Part shown: positions 46,049-54,829 of the stretch, one piece after another
Numbering within the stretch: the stretch's first letter is position 1
Layout: every line of letters starts with the position of its first letter
Notes under the pieces: generated by a model
Database searches by the model: none
Told to the model about the DNA's origin: nothing
What the model saw: the letters and a program-made list of their open reading frames with translations, nothing else
Assembly: GCF_014197145.1 (NCBI RefSeq)
Contig: NZ_JACIEZ010000002.1
Span: 496,001 to 560,000 of the forward strand
Direction: 5' to 3'
DNA length: 64,000 nt
Source of the DNA: Gellertiella hungarica
GTDB lineage: Bacteria; Pseudomonadota; Alphaproteobacteria; Rhizobiales; Rhizobiaceae
Position numbers and translations under genes: made by a program

Positions 46049-49000
46049 TCACTCGATCACAAATCTGAGCTTTCCGGTGTCCTTGCCTTTGCAGCGGTCG
46101 TTCAGGAAAGACTCGAATCTCTTTCGGAGGTCCTCGGGTGTAGCCGGTGAACCGCCTTGCAAGAGTGCCTGTCTGATGTCCGCATTGCTGACATTGATCT
46201 TTTCCAGCCCAGACAACGCTTCCTGAACAGCTGCGACAAATTCAGGCGTGATGAACTCGGGAAGGGTCTTCGTTTCCGCGAAGCCAAGGACGATCTTTCG
46301 AGACGACTGCTTCAACAATTCGAAATTCGACTGAATGATCGGATCTTCGAGGTTATCAACCAGCGTCTGCACCCAGCCGTCAAGAAGGCGATCCAGCTCA
46401 TCATCGAGCTGCTTCAGGACATTGGTCGCAGGAAGCATGTCCCCTTGCTCGTTCGCCGGCCGGAAGCCGCAATGCGGGCAGACAGGGTTTGCCGAAAGCT
46501 CAGACTCGACAAGCGATGCACAGCTCTTCAGCTTGTCCAGCTTCTCCTCGAAACTCGTTAACTGGCTGGTCGGCATCAAGGAGATGCCAGCCAGCGCCCG
46601 CATGGCGATCAGCCGCGGGTCCTTGCGCAGCGCCGATTTCGTCTTCTCTTCCGTGACCCCAAGGCGCGCCTTGCTGTGCAGCCCGACATAGGCCGTGATG
46701 TAATCCTTCTTCAGCTTGGCCAGCGTCTGCCGGTACTCGGCCGCATGCTGCGCAGTCCGATCTGCCGCGAGCTTGTCGAGGACCTGCTTGCGCGCATCTT
46801 GCGCCTGTCGCACCCAGGCATGGTCTGCCGACAGAACCATCTCGGCTTGCGACAGATAGCTGGCCGTGGTGCCGAGGTCGGCGACCAGCTCCAGCATCCC
46901 CTCGACAGCCTGCAGAACCTCGAGGTTCTTTTTCTGGGCCGCGATATCGTCAGAGCCGATGCGAAGGTTCTTGAGCTTCCCGACTGTGTTGTAGGGGGCC
47001 AGGCTCTCCGAAAAGGCTTTGAGCGCATCAAGCTTGGTGCGCCAGTCCCGGATCTCTTCTTCCCGCAGCAACGGCTGACCCCAGAAGCTCAGCCGACCAG
47101 ACATGTCCGTGGCGGCGCTGAGCACGCGCCGCGTCAGCTTCCCGACCTCCTCCTGGAGCAGCTTGACTGGCTCGTCCGAGCCCTGTGTTGCCTGCTGAGC
47201 GAGCCCGGGCGGCAAGCCCAACATCTCGAACAGTGAGCGGAGGACGGCGACGTTGATCTCCTTCGGCGCCTCAACGTGCTTGAACTGCTTCAGCTCGTCG
47301 AGCGGCCTTTCAGCCAGGAGCGTGATCTTGCCGGAATCAATCTTGTCGCCGGTGATCGCCAAGACGATGTCGCCGGCATAGACCAGCCCGCCCAGAACGG
47401 TGACCAGCAGATCGGGCTCCAGGCGGAACTTGATCGGCGCGAAATACTCGACATCGGCATCTCCGCTGACCAGCTCGCCGCGGTTCAGCACCTGGCCATG
47501 GCCTTTCGCCTTCAGCCGAGCCAAGACGTCCTGCGCGTAGCGAGACCGTGTGGGGTCGATGCGATCGCCGTCCAGCATCTCCAGGCCGTCGAGGATGACC
47601 ACGGCGTCCTTGGTCCGGTTTCCGCCTGCGAGTGCGCGCAGGGCGTTGCCGACAAGCTGCTTCCGGTTCGCTTCAGTGACGAGTGCGGAGAACCTCGGGT
47701 ATTCGGGCGCTACCTCGGCAAACTGATTGTTAAGCGCGAGACCGGAGATGATGTTGACAACGTCGCGGAAGTTGATCCGCTCGTCCGGGCCAAGACGCGC
47801 CTTATCGCGCAACGAGACGCCTTTGGTCCACTCCTGTAGGGTCTTGCTCTTGCCCTGATAGGTGACCTCGTAGGCTGTCATCTGCTTTTCCTGCAGCCAC
47901 TTGCTCATGTCGCGCAGGGCGTCTTTGGCCTTGTCGAGGTAGATGGACTTCGCGCCGCCACTGGCCGTGGACGCGAGATCCTGAGCTGCGGCATAGAAGG
48001 AGAGATGACGCTTGATCGCCTCATCGAGCCCTTTGAGCCGGAAGAAGACCTCGTCGGCCTTGTGGTCGTCACGAAACCGTGGCGGCTCGAACGGCTGAAT
48101 GAAATAGATATAGAAATCCCGCTCGGGCTGCGCCGTCGGCCGGTCGTTCGGGGCGCCGAAGAAGAGATACCCGCTGCGCTCGACGCGGTTATCCTGCCAT
48201 TCGATCTGATATTGCCAGATCGAATGGCCGGTGACGTAGGTGGTCTCGTCAGTCCGCTCCATCAGCTGGCGGATCGCGCTGTAGTACGCGCGGTCGAGCG
48301 CATCATCGGACAGGGCTTCAGCCCGTTTCTCGATCTGGGCGTCGTAATCGACGTCCTTCTTCAGATCGAGGTAGTATTGTTCGGTGTCCGGCGCTTTCGA
48401 GATGAACTGGCCGTTGACGGTCTTCAGCGTCTCCCGCAGGACTGTCTGGACGAGGGAAAGAAGGTCGGCCTCCGGCTCTCCGCCCATGTCTTCGATGCCC
48501 GGCTGAAACAGGCACAGCGTGTCGCGGAGCTCCTCGGCCGTCGGTCCCACGGGAACATAAATGTCGCCGCCCGTCGTCAGGCGATGAACCGAAAGTCCGT
48601 CGATGATGCGGATCGCCATCGGCCTATATGCCGGGCGGGTGAAAGCCTTCCTTACGCGCTCGGACAGGACTTCGGATACCTTAAGCACTGGCCCGATGTT
48701 CGGATCCGCGCGCAGCACGGAGTTCGACGTGACCGTTTCCCAGAACTTGTCGTAGCCGATCAGTCCCGGCCGATCGTCGGGCACCTCTTCGCTGAGAATA
48801 GCCTGGATCTGATCCCGGAGTGTCACCAGCGCCCCGCGCTTCTCGGTGAACACCAGCCGCTCGAAGGTCCCGATGTAATCAGGGTGCACCGGGAACAGCC
48901 GGACGTACTCGTCCATGCGTTCGTTCATCGAGCCATAGAATTTGGCGAACGGCGTCAGGTAAGCGCGGATCTTGTTCTGCTGATCCGCCGTCTTCTTCAA

Positions 49001-49780
49001 GAGGCGTTCGGCCACGACGAAACTGACGTCCTGGCGGGCGAGCAGGATCTGCGTGAAGCGATCCTTCACACGACGAAGGCTGTCGGCGACATGCTGGAAG
49101 CGGCTGCTGTCGAAGATCGCTTCCTGAACGCCGGCGACAAACCGGAAGCGGAGGTGCTTTGTGACCTCGCCGATCTCTCGCAGGAACGACAGGTCAAGGA
49201 CCAGGTCGTGATCCTTGCGGGATCGCAGGTATTCGAGAAACTCGTCGACTACCAGCAGGACGCCGTGGTTGGGGTGGACCTCGGCGAACGCCGCCATCAT
49301 CTCTTCGAAGGCGGCCTTGTTATTGATGACCTTGTCGGCTGGCGGGAAGGAATAGCTGACGCCGTGCTTGTCGAGGAATACCTCAAGCTGTTGCGTGATG
49401 ATGTCCCGCAGGGACATCTGGCTAGAAATCTCGATCCGGTGAACCTTGAATTTTCCGGCAATGACACTTGCGGCCTCGGCCACCTTGGGATGACGGATCA
49501 TAGGGACATATGCGGAGTCTTCGGCGACCAGCGATAGCACCGACATCAAGTGCGACTTACCGGTCCCATAGTTGCCGACAACCAGCACGCCCTTATGGTC
49601 TACAGCCTCGTCGAACGAGAGCTGGGGGATCATTTGCTTGGCGATCCGCTCGGCCATGTCGTCGGAAATGACGTAGGTCGAAACAAGCTTCTTGGCCTCA
49701 TCCGGACGATTGGCGTCCAGAAGCTGAATGACCGACTCGATCGGTTCAAACTGAATGAGATCGCCATAATGCATCGGCAT
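46049..49780 (-). CDS. brxC: BREX-3 ATPase BrxC/PglY-like (DUF6079 type)
   Basis: A 1243-residue protein from ATG 49780 (MPMHYGDLIQFEPIESVIQL); the open frame to 49900 runs into brxF and is discarded. VVGNYGTGKSHLMSVL (about residue 66) is the Walker A and LLVVDEFLEYLRS (about 175) the Walker B. The remainder is a long helical/coiled body, ending with a zinc-finger-like CPHCGF (about 1110). BrxC/PglY is the large ATPase of every BREX system, thought to contact DNA with BrxF or BrxB. It begins 14 bases after the brxF stop. Confidence 0.85.
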   Translation of the reverse strand: MPMHYGDLIQFEPIESVIQLLDANRPDEAKKLVSTYVISDDMAERIAKQMIPQLSFDEAVDHKGVLVVGNYGTGKSHLMSVLSLVAEDSAYVPMIRHPKVAEAASVIAGKFKVHRIEISSQMSLRDIITQQLEVFLDKHGVSYSFPPADKVINNKAAFEEMMAAFAEVHPNHGVLLVVDEFLEYLRSRKDHDLVLDLSFLREIGEVTKHLRFRFVAGVQEAIFDSSRFQHVADSLRRVKDRFTQILLARQDVSFVVAERLLKKTADQQNKIRAYLTPFAKFYGSMNERMDEYVRLFPVHPDYIGTFERLVFTEKRGALVTLRDQIQAILSEEVPDDRPGLIGYDKFWETVTSNSVLRADPNIGPVLKVSEVLSERVRKAFTRPAYRPMAIRIIDGLSVHRLTTGGDIYVPVGPTAEELRDTLCLFQPGIEDMGGEPEADLLSLVQTVLRETLKTVNGQFISKAPDTEQYYLDLKKDVDYDAQIEKRAEALSDDALDRAYYSAIRQLMERTDETTYVTGHSIWQYQIEWQDNRVERSGYLFFGAPNDRPTAQPERDFYIYFIQPFEPPRFRDDHKADEVFFRLKGLDEAIKRHLSFYAAAQDLASTASGGAKSIYLDKAKDALRDMSKWLQEKQMTAYEVTYQGKSKTLQEWTKGVSLRDKARLGPDERINFRDVVNIISGLALNNQFAEVAPEYPRFSALVTEANRKQLVGNALRALAGGNRTKDAVVILDGLEMLDGDRIDPTRSRYAQDVLARLKAKGHGQVLNRGELVSGDADVEYFAPIKFRLEPDLLVTVLGGLVYAGDIVLAITGDKIDSGKITLLAERPLDELKQFKHVEAPKEINVAVLRSLFEMLGLPPGLAQQATQGSDEPVKLLQEEVGKLTRRVLSAATDMSGRLSFWGQPLLREEEIRDWRTKLDALKAFSESLAPYNTVGKLKNLRIGSDDIAAQKKNLEVLQAVEGMLELVADLGTTASYLSQAEMVLSADHAWVRQAQDARKQVLDKLAADRTAQHAAEYRQTLAKLKKDYITAYVGLHSKARLGVTEEKTKSALRKDPRLIAMRALAGISLMPTSQLTSFEEKLDKLKSCASLVESELSANPVCPHCGFRPANEQGDMLPATNVLKQLDDELDRLLDGWVQTLVDNLEDPIIQSNFELLKQSSRKIVLGFAETKTLPEFITPEFVAAVQEALSGLEKINVSNADIRQALLQGGSPATPEDLRKRFESFLNDRCKGKDTGKLRFVIE

Positions 49781-49794
49781 CCCGAGTTCCCCCT

Positions 49795-50253
49795 TCAATG
49801 AATTTTGAACGGGACCAGGCCGTCGATGCCGTAGTCCTGATGTTCTGGATGTCCTGTCGTGGCATAGGAAAGCCGTCCTGCCTGCAGCTCTCCTGGCCAC
49901 GCTGCAACCACGCGATGTGCGTGAGCAAGCCGCTTCATTAAATCAAGCGGGTTGAGTTGAAGTGTTCGATCGAAAAGGAGTTCAATGTTATCCAAGAGCA
50001 AGAGACCGTTGCTGGCAAATCCATCGGCAAGCTCCTTCAGTAAATGAGCGGCCTGCAGGTGTCTACGGGTGCCCGGCACCTTAAGCATTTCACGGCCAAG
50101 AACTGCGCCAACGCTCAAGACCCTCGCCTGCCGCAGCTCGGCCAACTGACGAACCATATTGCTTTTCCCTGACCGCGGGGGACCGACCAATAGGATCAGC
50201 TTGCTATTCACGCCAGAAATATCATCGACAAGTTGATTCAGGTTCCCGATCAT
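49795..50253 (-). CDS. brxF: BREX-3 small ATPase BrxF
   Basis: A 152-residue P-loop protein diagnostic of type 3 BREX. LILLVGPPRSGKSNMVRQLA (about residues 19-38) is the Walker A, LLLDNIELLFDRTL (about 86) the Walker B, and the tail VVAAWPGEL ... YATTGHPEHQDYGIDGLV is the typical BrxF ending. ATG 50253 is chosen because AGGAG lies 6 bases upstream; the frame is open to 50352 but the extra 33 residues do not resemble the family. It is the first gene of the operon. Confidence 0.83.
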   Translation of the reverse strand: MIGNLNQLVDDISGVNSKLILLVGPPRSGKSNMVRQLAELRQARVLSVGAVLGREMLKVPGTRRHLQAAHLLKELADGFASNGLLLLDNIELLFDRTLQLNPLDLMKRLAHAHRVVAAWPGELQAGRLSYATTGHPEHQDYGIDGLVPFKIH

Positions 50254-51242
50254 CTGCGCTCCTAGGCTCCACTCACCGGACATCGCCTGACTCATTTGAA
50301 AAATTGTTACTGTCCGTCCGTTTGTGTATTTCTGATGAGGCTTATTTGACAAGCGTATCAGCCAACTGGGAGAAAAAAAGGCTACGCAAGGGTGAGGTTG
50401 GCGGCTGCTGCTTCGGCGACTGTAGTGAGATCTAAATTTGGCTGGTCCTCAAGATCCACAGAGGACGCCGGATCATCTTCCTGATGGACGTCGTCGATGA
50501 CGGGGAGCGAAGAGGAGCTCGCGAGCGAGTCCGGCATGACTGTCGGTTCGCTCTCTTCTATGACTGATACTCAAGTGCATGCAACCGGATGGACAAAGTG
50601 CCGGCGGCACATCCGGAGGAAACGTTAATCGTAGAGACGTTCCATTCCGAATGAGGGGTCTATTACCGCCGTTTTTCGTTTGGTGGATGCGGCCGTACAA
50701 GTGTCATGGATGTAGGCATAGTCGGAAATTATTTCCGGATCCTCACCACTTGAAATACCTTCTCTTAATGATGGTGCCTGAACTCATGTGGCCGCTTGTG
50801 AGGGCGTGCCCGCACAAGCAGGCTTCGCCCCAAATCATAAGCCGTGCGACGGTATCAGGAACGCTACCACCTGCAACAAACAGTTTGCAGTCGTCACTGA
50901 CGCAAATCAATTCACGATCGAACATCCAGTACACCGTTGACGAAAGCTCCAACGCTCACTGACGGTGAACGGTGCGACGACAGCTATCCGCGGCAGGGAG
51001 GCTCTGCATAAAGCTCTGGGCAAGTTTCCTTTCCCACAGCGTAAGCGTTTAAGAGTTTATGAAATGCCCGTGATTTCGCCGTCCCGGCAAGGTCGAAATG
51101 CGCGATGTCACTTGAGTGCAGAATGTGTGTGGAAATTTTTTTACGAATGTATAAAACGGTTAAAACGTAAATATAAATGCAAGTATAAGACAGAGATACT
51201 GTTTAAATTTGAGGAAATTTCGGAAATTGCGCTTGGAATTCA
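50254..51242. other. Long intergenic region between the BREX operon and the AAA+/protease cluster
   Basis: About 1 kb separating divergently transcribed units, so both promoters lie here. The only frame with some protein character is a minus-strand one at 50743-50952 (about 60-69 residues, FDRELICVSDDCKLFVAGG), without a clear ribosome-binding site. From about 51110 to 51260 the DNA becomes strongly AT-rich, a likely promoter zone for the gene at 51349. No tRNA or mobile-element sequence seen. Confidence 0.35.
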
Positions 51243-51336
51243 AATTGTTGACAATTGAGCCGTTTGACAAGATTTGGAATATCGCGGACCATTGTTGTGT
51301 GAGCTGCTGAAAAGTGCTCACGATATTGTCAACAAT
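51243..51336 (+). promoter_or_regulatory. Paired operators and promoter of the 51349 gene
   Basis: Two near-identical palindromes, ATTGTTGACAAT (51244-51255) and ATTGTCAACAAT (51325-51336), bracket 69 bases. The first contains TTGACA (51248), a possible -35 hexamer; the second ends next to the ribosome-binding site TAGGAG. A further inverted repeat, GTGAGC/GCTCAC, lies between them (51299-51321). The ATTGTNNACAAT form resembles operators of GntR/FadR-type repressors, but no such regulator is in the window. Confidence 0.6.
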
Positions 51337-51348
51337 TAGGAGCGTGAC

Positions 51349-52557
51349 GTGAGTAGCATTCTCAAGACTTTGAAGGCGACGGTAAGCGACTTGTACGTGA
51401 AGATGGATCTGGCGAAGCCCACCCAGCTTCAACTCGAGAAAATCGCCGGCGAGCTACAGGCGGTCGACCAGCTGACCACCAAAACGGTTTTTCAGCGTGG
51501 AGAGCTGTTCGAGAAGGTCGCCGAGCTTCTTCCTGAGAAGGAGATGAGCGTCTGGACGAAGGTCCGATGTGACATCGAAGCCCGTCATGCGCGGAACTAC
51601 CGTGCCGTGGCCCGAAACCTCGGCCGGTACCGGGATCGGGCGATCGAACTGGGTCTCAACGCCACGGTGCTGTTCAAGCTCGCACCTGCGGAACCGGAGC
51701 AGATCGAGCGGGCCATGGAGCTTGCAAAAGAGCAGGGGTACCTCAAAGTGCGGGATGTCGTCGCCATCCTGGATGAAGGCAAGGACGCCGCCGTCGAGAA
51801 GTCGGATCCACACTCTCAAGGCGGGCTCGCAGGCCTGAGGGTGGCAATCGCCTACAAACTTTCGTGTACGACGGGTTCGTTCATCGAGCACTGCAGAGAG
51901 CTTGCCGAAGAGCTCAAAGCGGCTTTGGACGGAGGGCGCATCAAGAAAGCCGAACTCATCAGGATCGTCTACAAGAAAGCTCGCTTGGCGGGTAAAGAGC
52001 TGGAAAGTCTGGCGTGGTCGGTTGAGCCAAACCCCGTAGTGCCGGAGGTCATCTGGAACAAAGACCTGACTGGCGAGTCGCGCTGGGGGCAGGTTCATAA
52101 ACTGCTCAGGCTGCTCGGCGGGCTGGAAGGGTGGCCGGACGCTAAGGAGCTCCCTGAATGGCTGACCCGCTATGCCATCCCGGTTCTGGAGTGGGCATCG
52201 AGCAGAGCCAAGAACCCGGAATGGACGGCTGCTGCCGTTGGCTCGAATCTTCAACTGCTAGCATCGGAAGATGAGCGCACTCGTACTGTCATCCCGTTCC
52301 CCACCTCCAGCGATCGCCGTGTTCCGACCAAGCCCGAAAAGGCGGCGTCGGAAACGGGAGAGGCAATTGGTGATATCGGACTTGCCGAGGCCGAAGCTGG
52401 GGGTAATCCAGCAGAAGCCGAAGGCACCGAAACACAGTCGGAGCTCGATGAGGCCTTGCCAAGGCAAACTGCGCCATCGGTCTCAGTCGTGACACAGATC
52501 TCGTCGCGGAAGAAAGCGAGAAGCGCCGAAACCGACGATGCGGCTTCTGCCGGCTAG
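51349..52557 (+). CDS. DUF3102-like protein heading the accessory cluster
   Basis: A 402-residue protein with GTG start behind TAGGAG. Residues 28-120 resemble DUF3102/ParB-like helical modules: TKTVFQRGELFEKVAELLPEKEMSVWTKV followed by RHARNYRAVARNLGRYRDRA. The middle is helical, with a Trp-rich stretch (about 220-285); the last 90 residues are Ala/Glu/Ser-rich and probably disordered. A DNA-binding or regulatory role would fit, but I have no firm family. It has its own promoter region with paired operators and is followed by an intrinsic terminator, so it may be expressed apart from the genes behind it. Confidence 0.5.
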   Translation: MSSILKTLKATVSDLYVKMDLAKPTQLQLEKIAGELQAVDQLTTKTVFQRGELFEKVAELLPEKEMSVWTKVRCDIEARHARNYRAVARNLGRYRDRAIELGLNATVLFKLAPAEPEQIERAMELAKEQGYLKVRDVVAILDEGKDAAVEKSDPHSQGGLAGLRVAIAYKLSCTTGSFIEHCRELAEELKAALDGGRIKKAELIRIVYKKARLAGKELESLAWSVEPNPVVPEVIWNKDLTGESRWGQVHKLLRLLGGLEGWPDAKELPEWLTRYAIPVLEWASSRAKNPEWTAAAVGSNLQLLASEDERTRTVIPFPTSSDRRVPTKPEKAASETGEAIGDIGLAEAEAGGNPAEAEGTETQSELDEALPRQTAPSVSVVTQISSRKKARSAETDDAASAG

Positions 52558-52606
52558 CTAGCGAGTGTGCCTTAAGTTCGATCGTGCATCACATTCAAAC
52601 TCAACT

Positions 52607-52633
52607 GGGGCCTTTGCGGCCCCTTTTGCTTTT
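52607..52633 (+). terminator. Intrinsic terminator after the DUF3102-like gene
   Basis: GGGGCC (52607-52612) pairs with GGCCCC (52618-52623) over a 5-base loop and is followed by TTTTGCTTTT. Orientation fits the gene ending at 52557. Confidence 0.75.
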
Positions 52634-52851
52634 GCCGGCCTGGCCGATCATTCGGGTCCTATCGAGCTCCTGAGCCCGGCGTTAACTGTGTACCGGCTTT
52701 GTTCTAATCTTTCGATTTTGGTCCTTGAGCCCGACCTCGGGTCCTGCCAGGATGCAGGCGTTCCAGATTGGCTGGAACAAGCGGCCAAGGCCGGTGCTGG
52801 TAACACCGACCAAGGCCTGACCCTCAAGCCTTCGTCAAAAGGAATCGGGCT

Positions 52852-52980
52852 ATGACCATGACTACTCCCATCATCCCCTCTGGGGAAGCTCTCCGTGCCT
52901 TCACTGGTTTCGTCGCCGTTGCCTCGGCCGGCCGCGCCGCCGACGTCTCGCTCTTCGGCTGCATCTCGATCAGCCACTGA
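52852..52980 (+). CDS. Possible 42-residue leader ORF
   Basis: ATG 52852 with AAAGGA about 9 bases upstream opens a 42-residue frame (MTMTTPIIPSGEALRAF ... LFGCISISH) ending 120 bases before the next gene. Codon use fits the GC-rich neighbours, but the product matches nothing I know and the residues (Ala/Ser/Gly-rich) could be chance. The rest of the 52558-53100 interval holds only the terminator and presumably a promoter. Confidence 0.3.
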   Translation: MTMTTPIIPSGEALRAFTGFVAVASAGRAADVSLFGCISISH

Positions 52981-53100
52981 CGACCGGCTCCAGCCTGCAT
53001 GCGATCCACGCTGTCTTCCGTGCCGCCCTCCGCGGCCAGTGAATACACGTGTCCCTCGATCAGCCGGCCTCGACTTCACATCAATCTCGGAGACATTCCC

Positions 53101-54204
53101 ATGACCAAGACGATCAAGACCAAGCTCGCCTCTGCTGCCAACCGCTCTGCCACCTCGTCCTTCGCGCTCGCCGCCGGTCTCGGAGGCTCAAGCCTCGGCT
53201 TCCGCCGCGACGCCACGCACGGCAGCGTCGAAGCCGTCGAGACGGCCGATGCTTCCGCGCCGGCTTATCCGTACTCGGTTTGCTATGCCGAGTTGGAAGC
53301 CGAGCTTGATGCCCTTATCGATCAGGCGATTGCCGCAATCGTTGAAGGCGACATCGTCGAGGATGACATCCTCGGTCACTACGTCCACATCGCCTCCCTG
53401 GTTCGAGCCGTCTCGTTCCGCGAAGGGAAGCTCCTGGAGCTCGCTATCGAGCTGATCAGCAGGGTCCGCCCGGACCTTGTCGTGCTGACCAAGTCGCTGC
53501 GGCTGCCGCTGGTCAAGGCCGCTCTTGAAGCGGTCGCAAACAATAACTGGGCGAACTTGGATGGAGTTCTGCTTGACTGCGAGGCGCCCGCGAAAGGCAC
53601 CTATACCCCCGACGTCATCATCGTCGACCTCACGCGCCGGCTCGGCTACATCCTCGACGTCAAGCGCTCGCTGGCCAGCTACGGCGATACGAGCAGGCTC
53701 GAAGAGCTGAAGGCCAAGATGATGGCGTCGGCCTTGGTATTGCCGGACTGGCTCTACAAGCATCACAAGCGGCTGATGATCGACACGGTGGGTGTCGCGA
53801 TCCTCGATGGCGCGAGCCGGCCGAGCGATCACGAAAACGGAGTCTGGGCCCTAGACGAGCTCGATGACTTGCTCGGGATCTCGGGTGCCGCCGCGACCAT
53901 GGCGGAGCTTCGCCGCAGGCTCGCCGCTCGGGTTCAACAGGTTCTCGAACGGGAGACGCGGAAGGCGCTCGGCATCAAGTCGGCGAGCGCACAGGTAGAT
54001 GCCGGGGGAACCGAGCTTTCCGTCAAAAGGCAGCTGAACTTCAACGCCGTTGCGAGCCTTCATGAAGGTGACCCGCAGCACTGGTCTGAATACGGCGACG
54101 ACGACGGCCTGGAACAAGAGCCTGCCGACGAGGAAGACGAGCCCATGCACGTTCACCCGGTGCGTCTCAAGGTAGGCTTCGCCCGCAGCCTGCGGCTCAA
54201 CTGA
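53101..54204 (+). CDS. Putative PD-(D/E)XK-fold protein of the AAA+/protease cluster
   Basis: A 367-residue protein from ATG 53101 (GGAGA upstream; the longer frame from 52999 is ignored). Residues ~165-215 show TPDVIIVDL (Pro170-Asp171) followed by GYILDVKRSLASY (Asp186-x-Lys188), the spacing of a PD-(D/E)XK nuclease core, in a context of alternating strands and helices. The N-terminal 45 residues are Ala/Ser-rich and the C-terminal 60 acidic. I recognise no named family. It is followed after 115 bases by the coupled gene pair at 54320-56840. Nuclease activity is inferred from motif only. Confidence 0.5.
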   Translation: MTKTIKTKLASAANRSATSSFALAAGLGGSSLGFRRDATHGSVEAVETADASAPAYPYSVCYAELEAELDALIDQAIAAIVEGDIVEDDILGHYVHIASLVRAVSFREGKLLELAIELISRVRPDLVVLTKSLRLPLVKAALEAVANNNWANLDGVLLDCEAPAKGTYTPDVIIVDLTRRLGYILDVKRSLASYGDTSRLEELKAKMMASALVLPDWLYKHHKRLMIDTVGVAILDGASRPSDHENGVWALDELDDLLGISGAAATMAELRRRLAARVQQVLERETRKALGIKSASAQVDAGGTELSVKRQLNFNAVASLHEGDPQHWSEYGDDDGLEQEPADEEDEPMHVHPVRLKVGFARSLRLN

Positions 54205-54319
54205 TCCAGGCTGAGGCCGGCCGGGACCTGTTCCGGCTCCGGTCGCGCTTAGCAAACAATCCCATCCCCCTTTCTTTTTTGGCGCCGCGTGTCCAAAGCC
54301 CCGGCGCGGGAGATCCTGC

Positions 54320-54829
54320 ATGCCCAAATTCCCCAAAGATCACCTGTCTGTCGCAACACCAACGGCTTTCAAGACCGGTGGTGTGCCATCCAACTGTCTG
54401 CCCTGTGAAACCGAGGTCGAGACACCACATTCGTCTCTGATCACCGATGATCCGGCGCTGCTCATCGGCCTTGCCCTCGCCTTTGTCCGGCAGGATGCTC
54501 CCCTCGGAGGCGTCGTGCCGTTACCGGTCCTCGTGCGGCTCGGAGTCCATGTCAGGCATGGCAACCCTGCCGCACGTCTGGTCCTCGACTGGCTAGCGCG
54601 CCGGCATGCTCGACTTGGTCTCAGCCCAGGATCCGAAAACGCACACTCTGACAGCATGAGGCAAGGCCGGAGTTCGCCGCGCCAGCGGGTCATGGAAGAG
54701 CTTGCTCGCCCTGCGCCTAACGACCTCCGACCGCGTGGCCGCATCCGCCCACGCTGGCCAAGAGAGCCCGCCTCAACCGCATTTGCGCCGGAAGCTGTTT
54801 CCGTTTCGAGCGAGGTGAACCATGGATAA
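54320..54829 (+). CDS. Small protein coupled to the AAA+ ATPase, unknown
   Basis: A 169-residue protein; ATG 54320 follows GGGAG at 7 bases. Its stop lies inside the next gene (8-base overlap), which supports real translation. One helical stretch (residues 43-95, ALLIGLALAFVRQDAPLGGVVPLPVLVRLGV ... ARLVLDWLARRHARLG) looks folded, while both ends are Pro/Arg/Ser-rich. No family recognised; possibly an adaptor for the ATPase/protease that follows, judged by coupling alone. Confidence 0.5.
   Translation: MPKFPKDHLSVATPTAFKTGGVPSNCLPCETEVETPHSSLITDDPALLIGLALAFVRQDAPLGGVVPLPVLVRLGVHVRHGNPAARLVLDWLARRHARLGLSPGSENAHSDSMRQGRSSPRQRVMEELARPAPNDLRPRGRIRPRWPREPASTAFAPEAVSVSSEVNHG

Noticed and set aside
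48005..49537. 510-codon plus-strand open frame
   Set aside because: Antisense to brxC; Leu/Arg/Asp-rich composition typical of the complementary strand of a GC-rich gene.
50965..51258. 97-codon plus-strand ORF before the DUF3102-like gene
   Set aside because: It runs through the AT-rich promoter zone and the first operator, has no ribosome-binding site and a Lys/Ile-rich end typical of non-coding AT-rich DNA.
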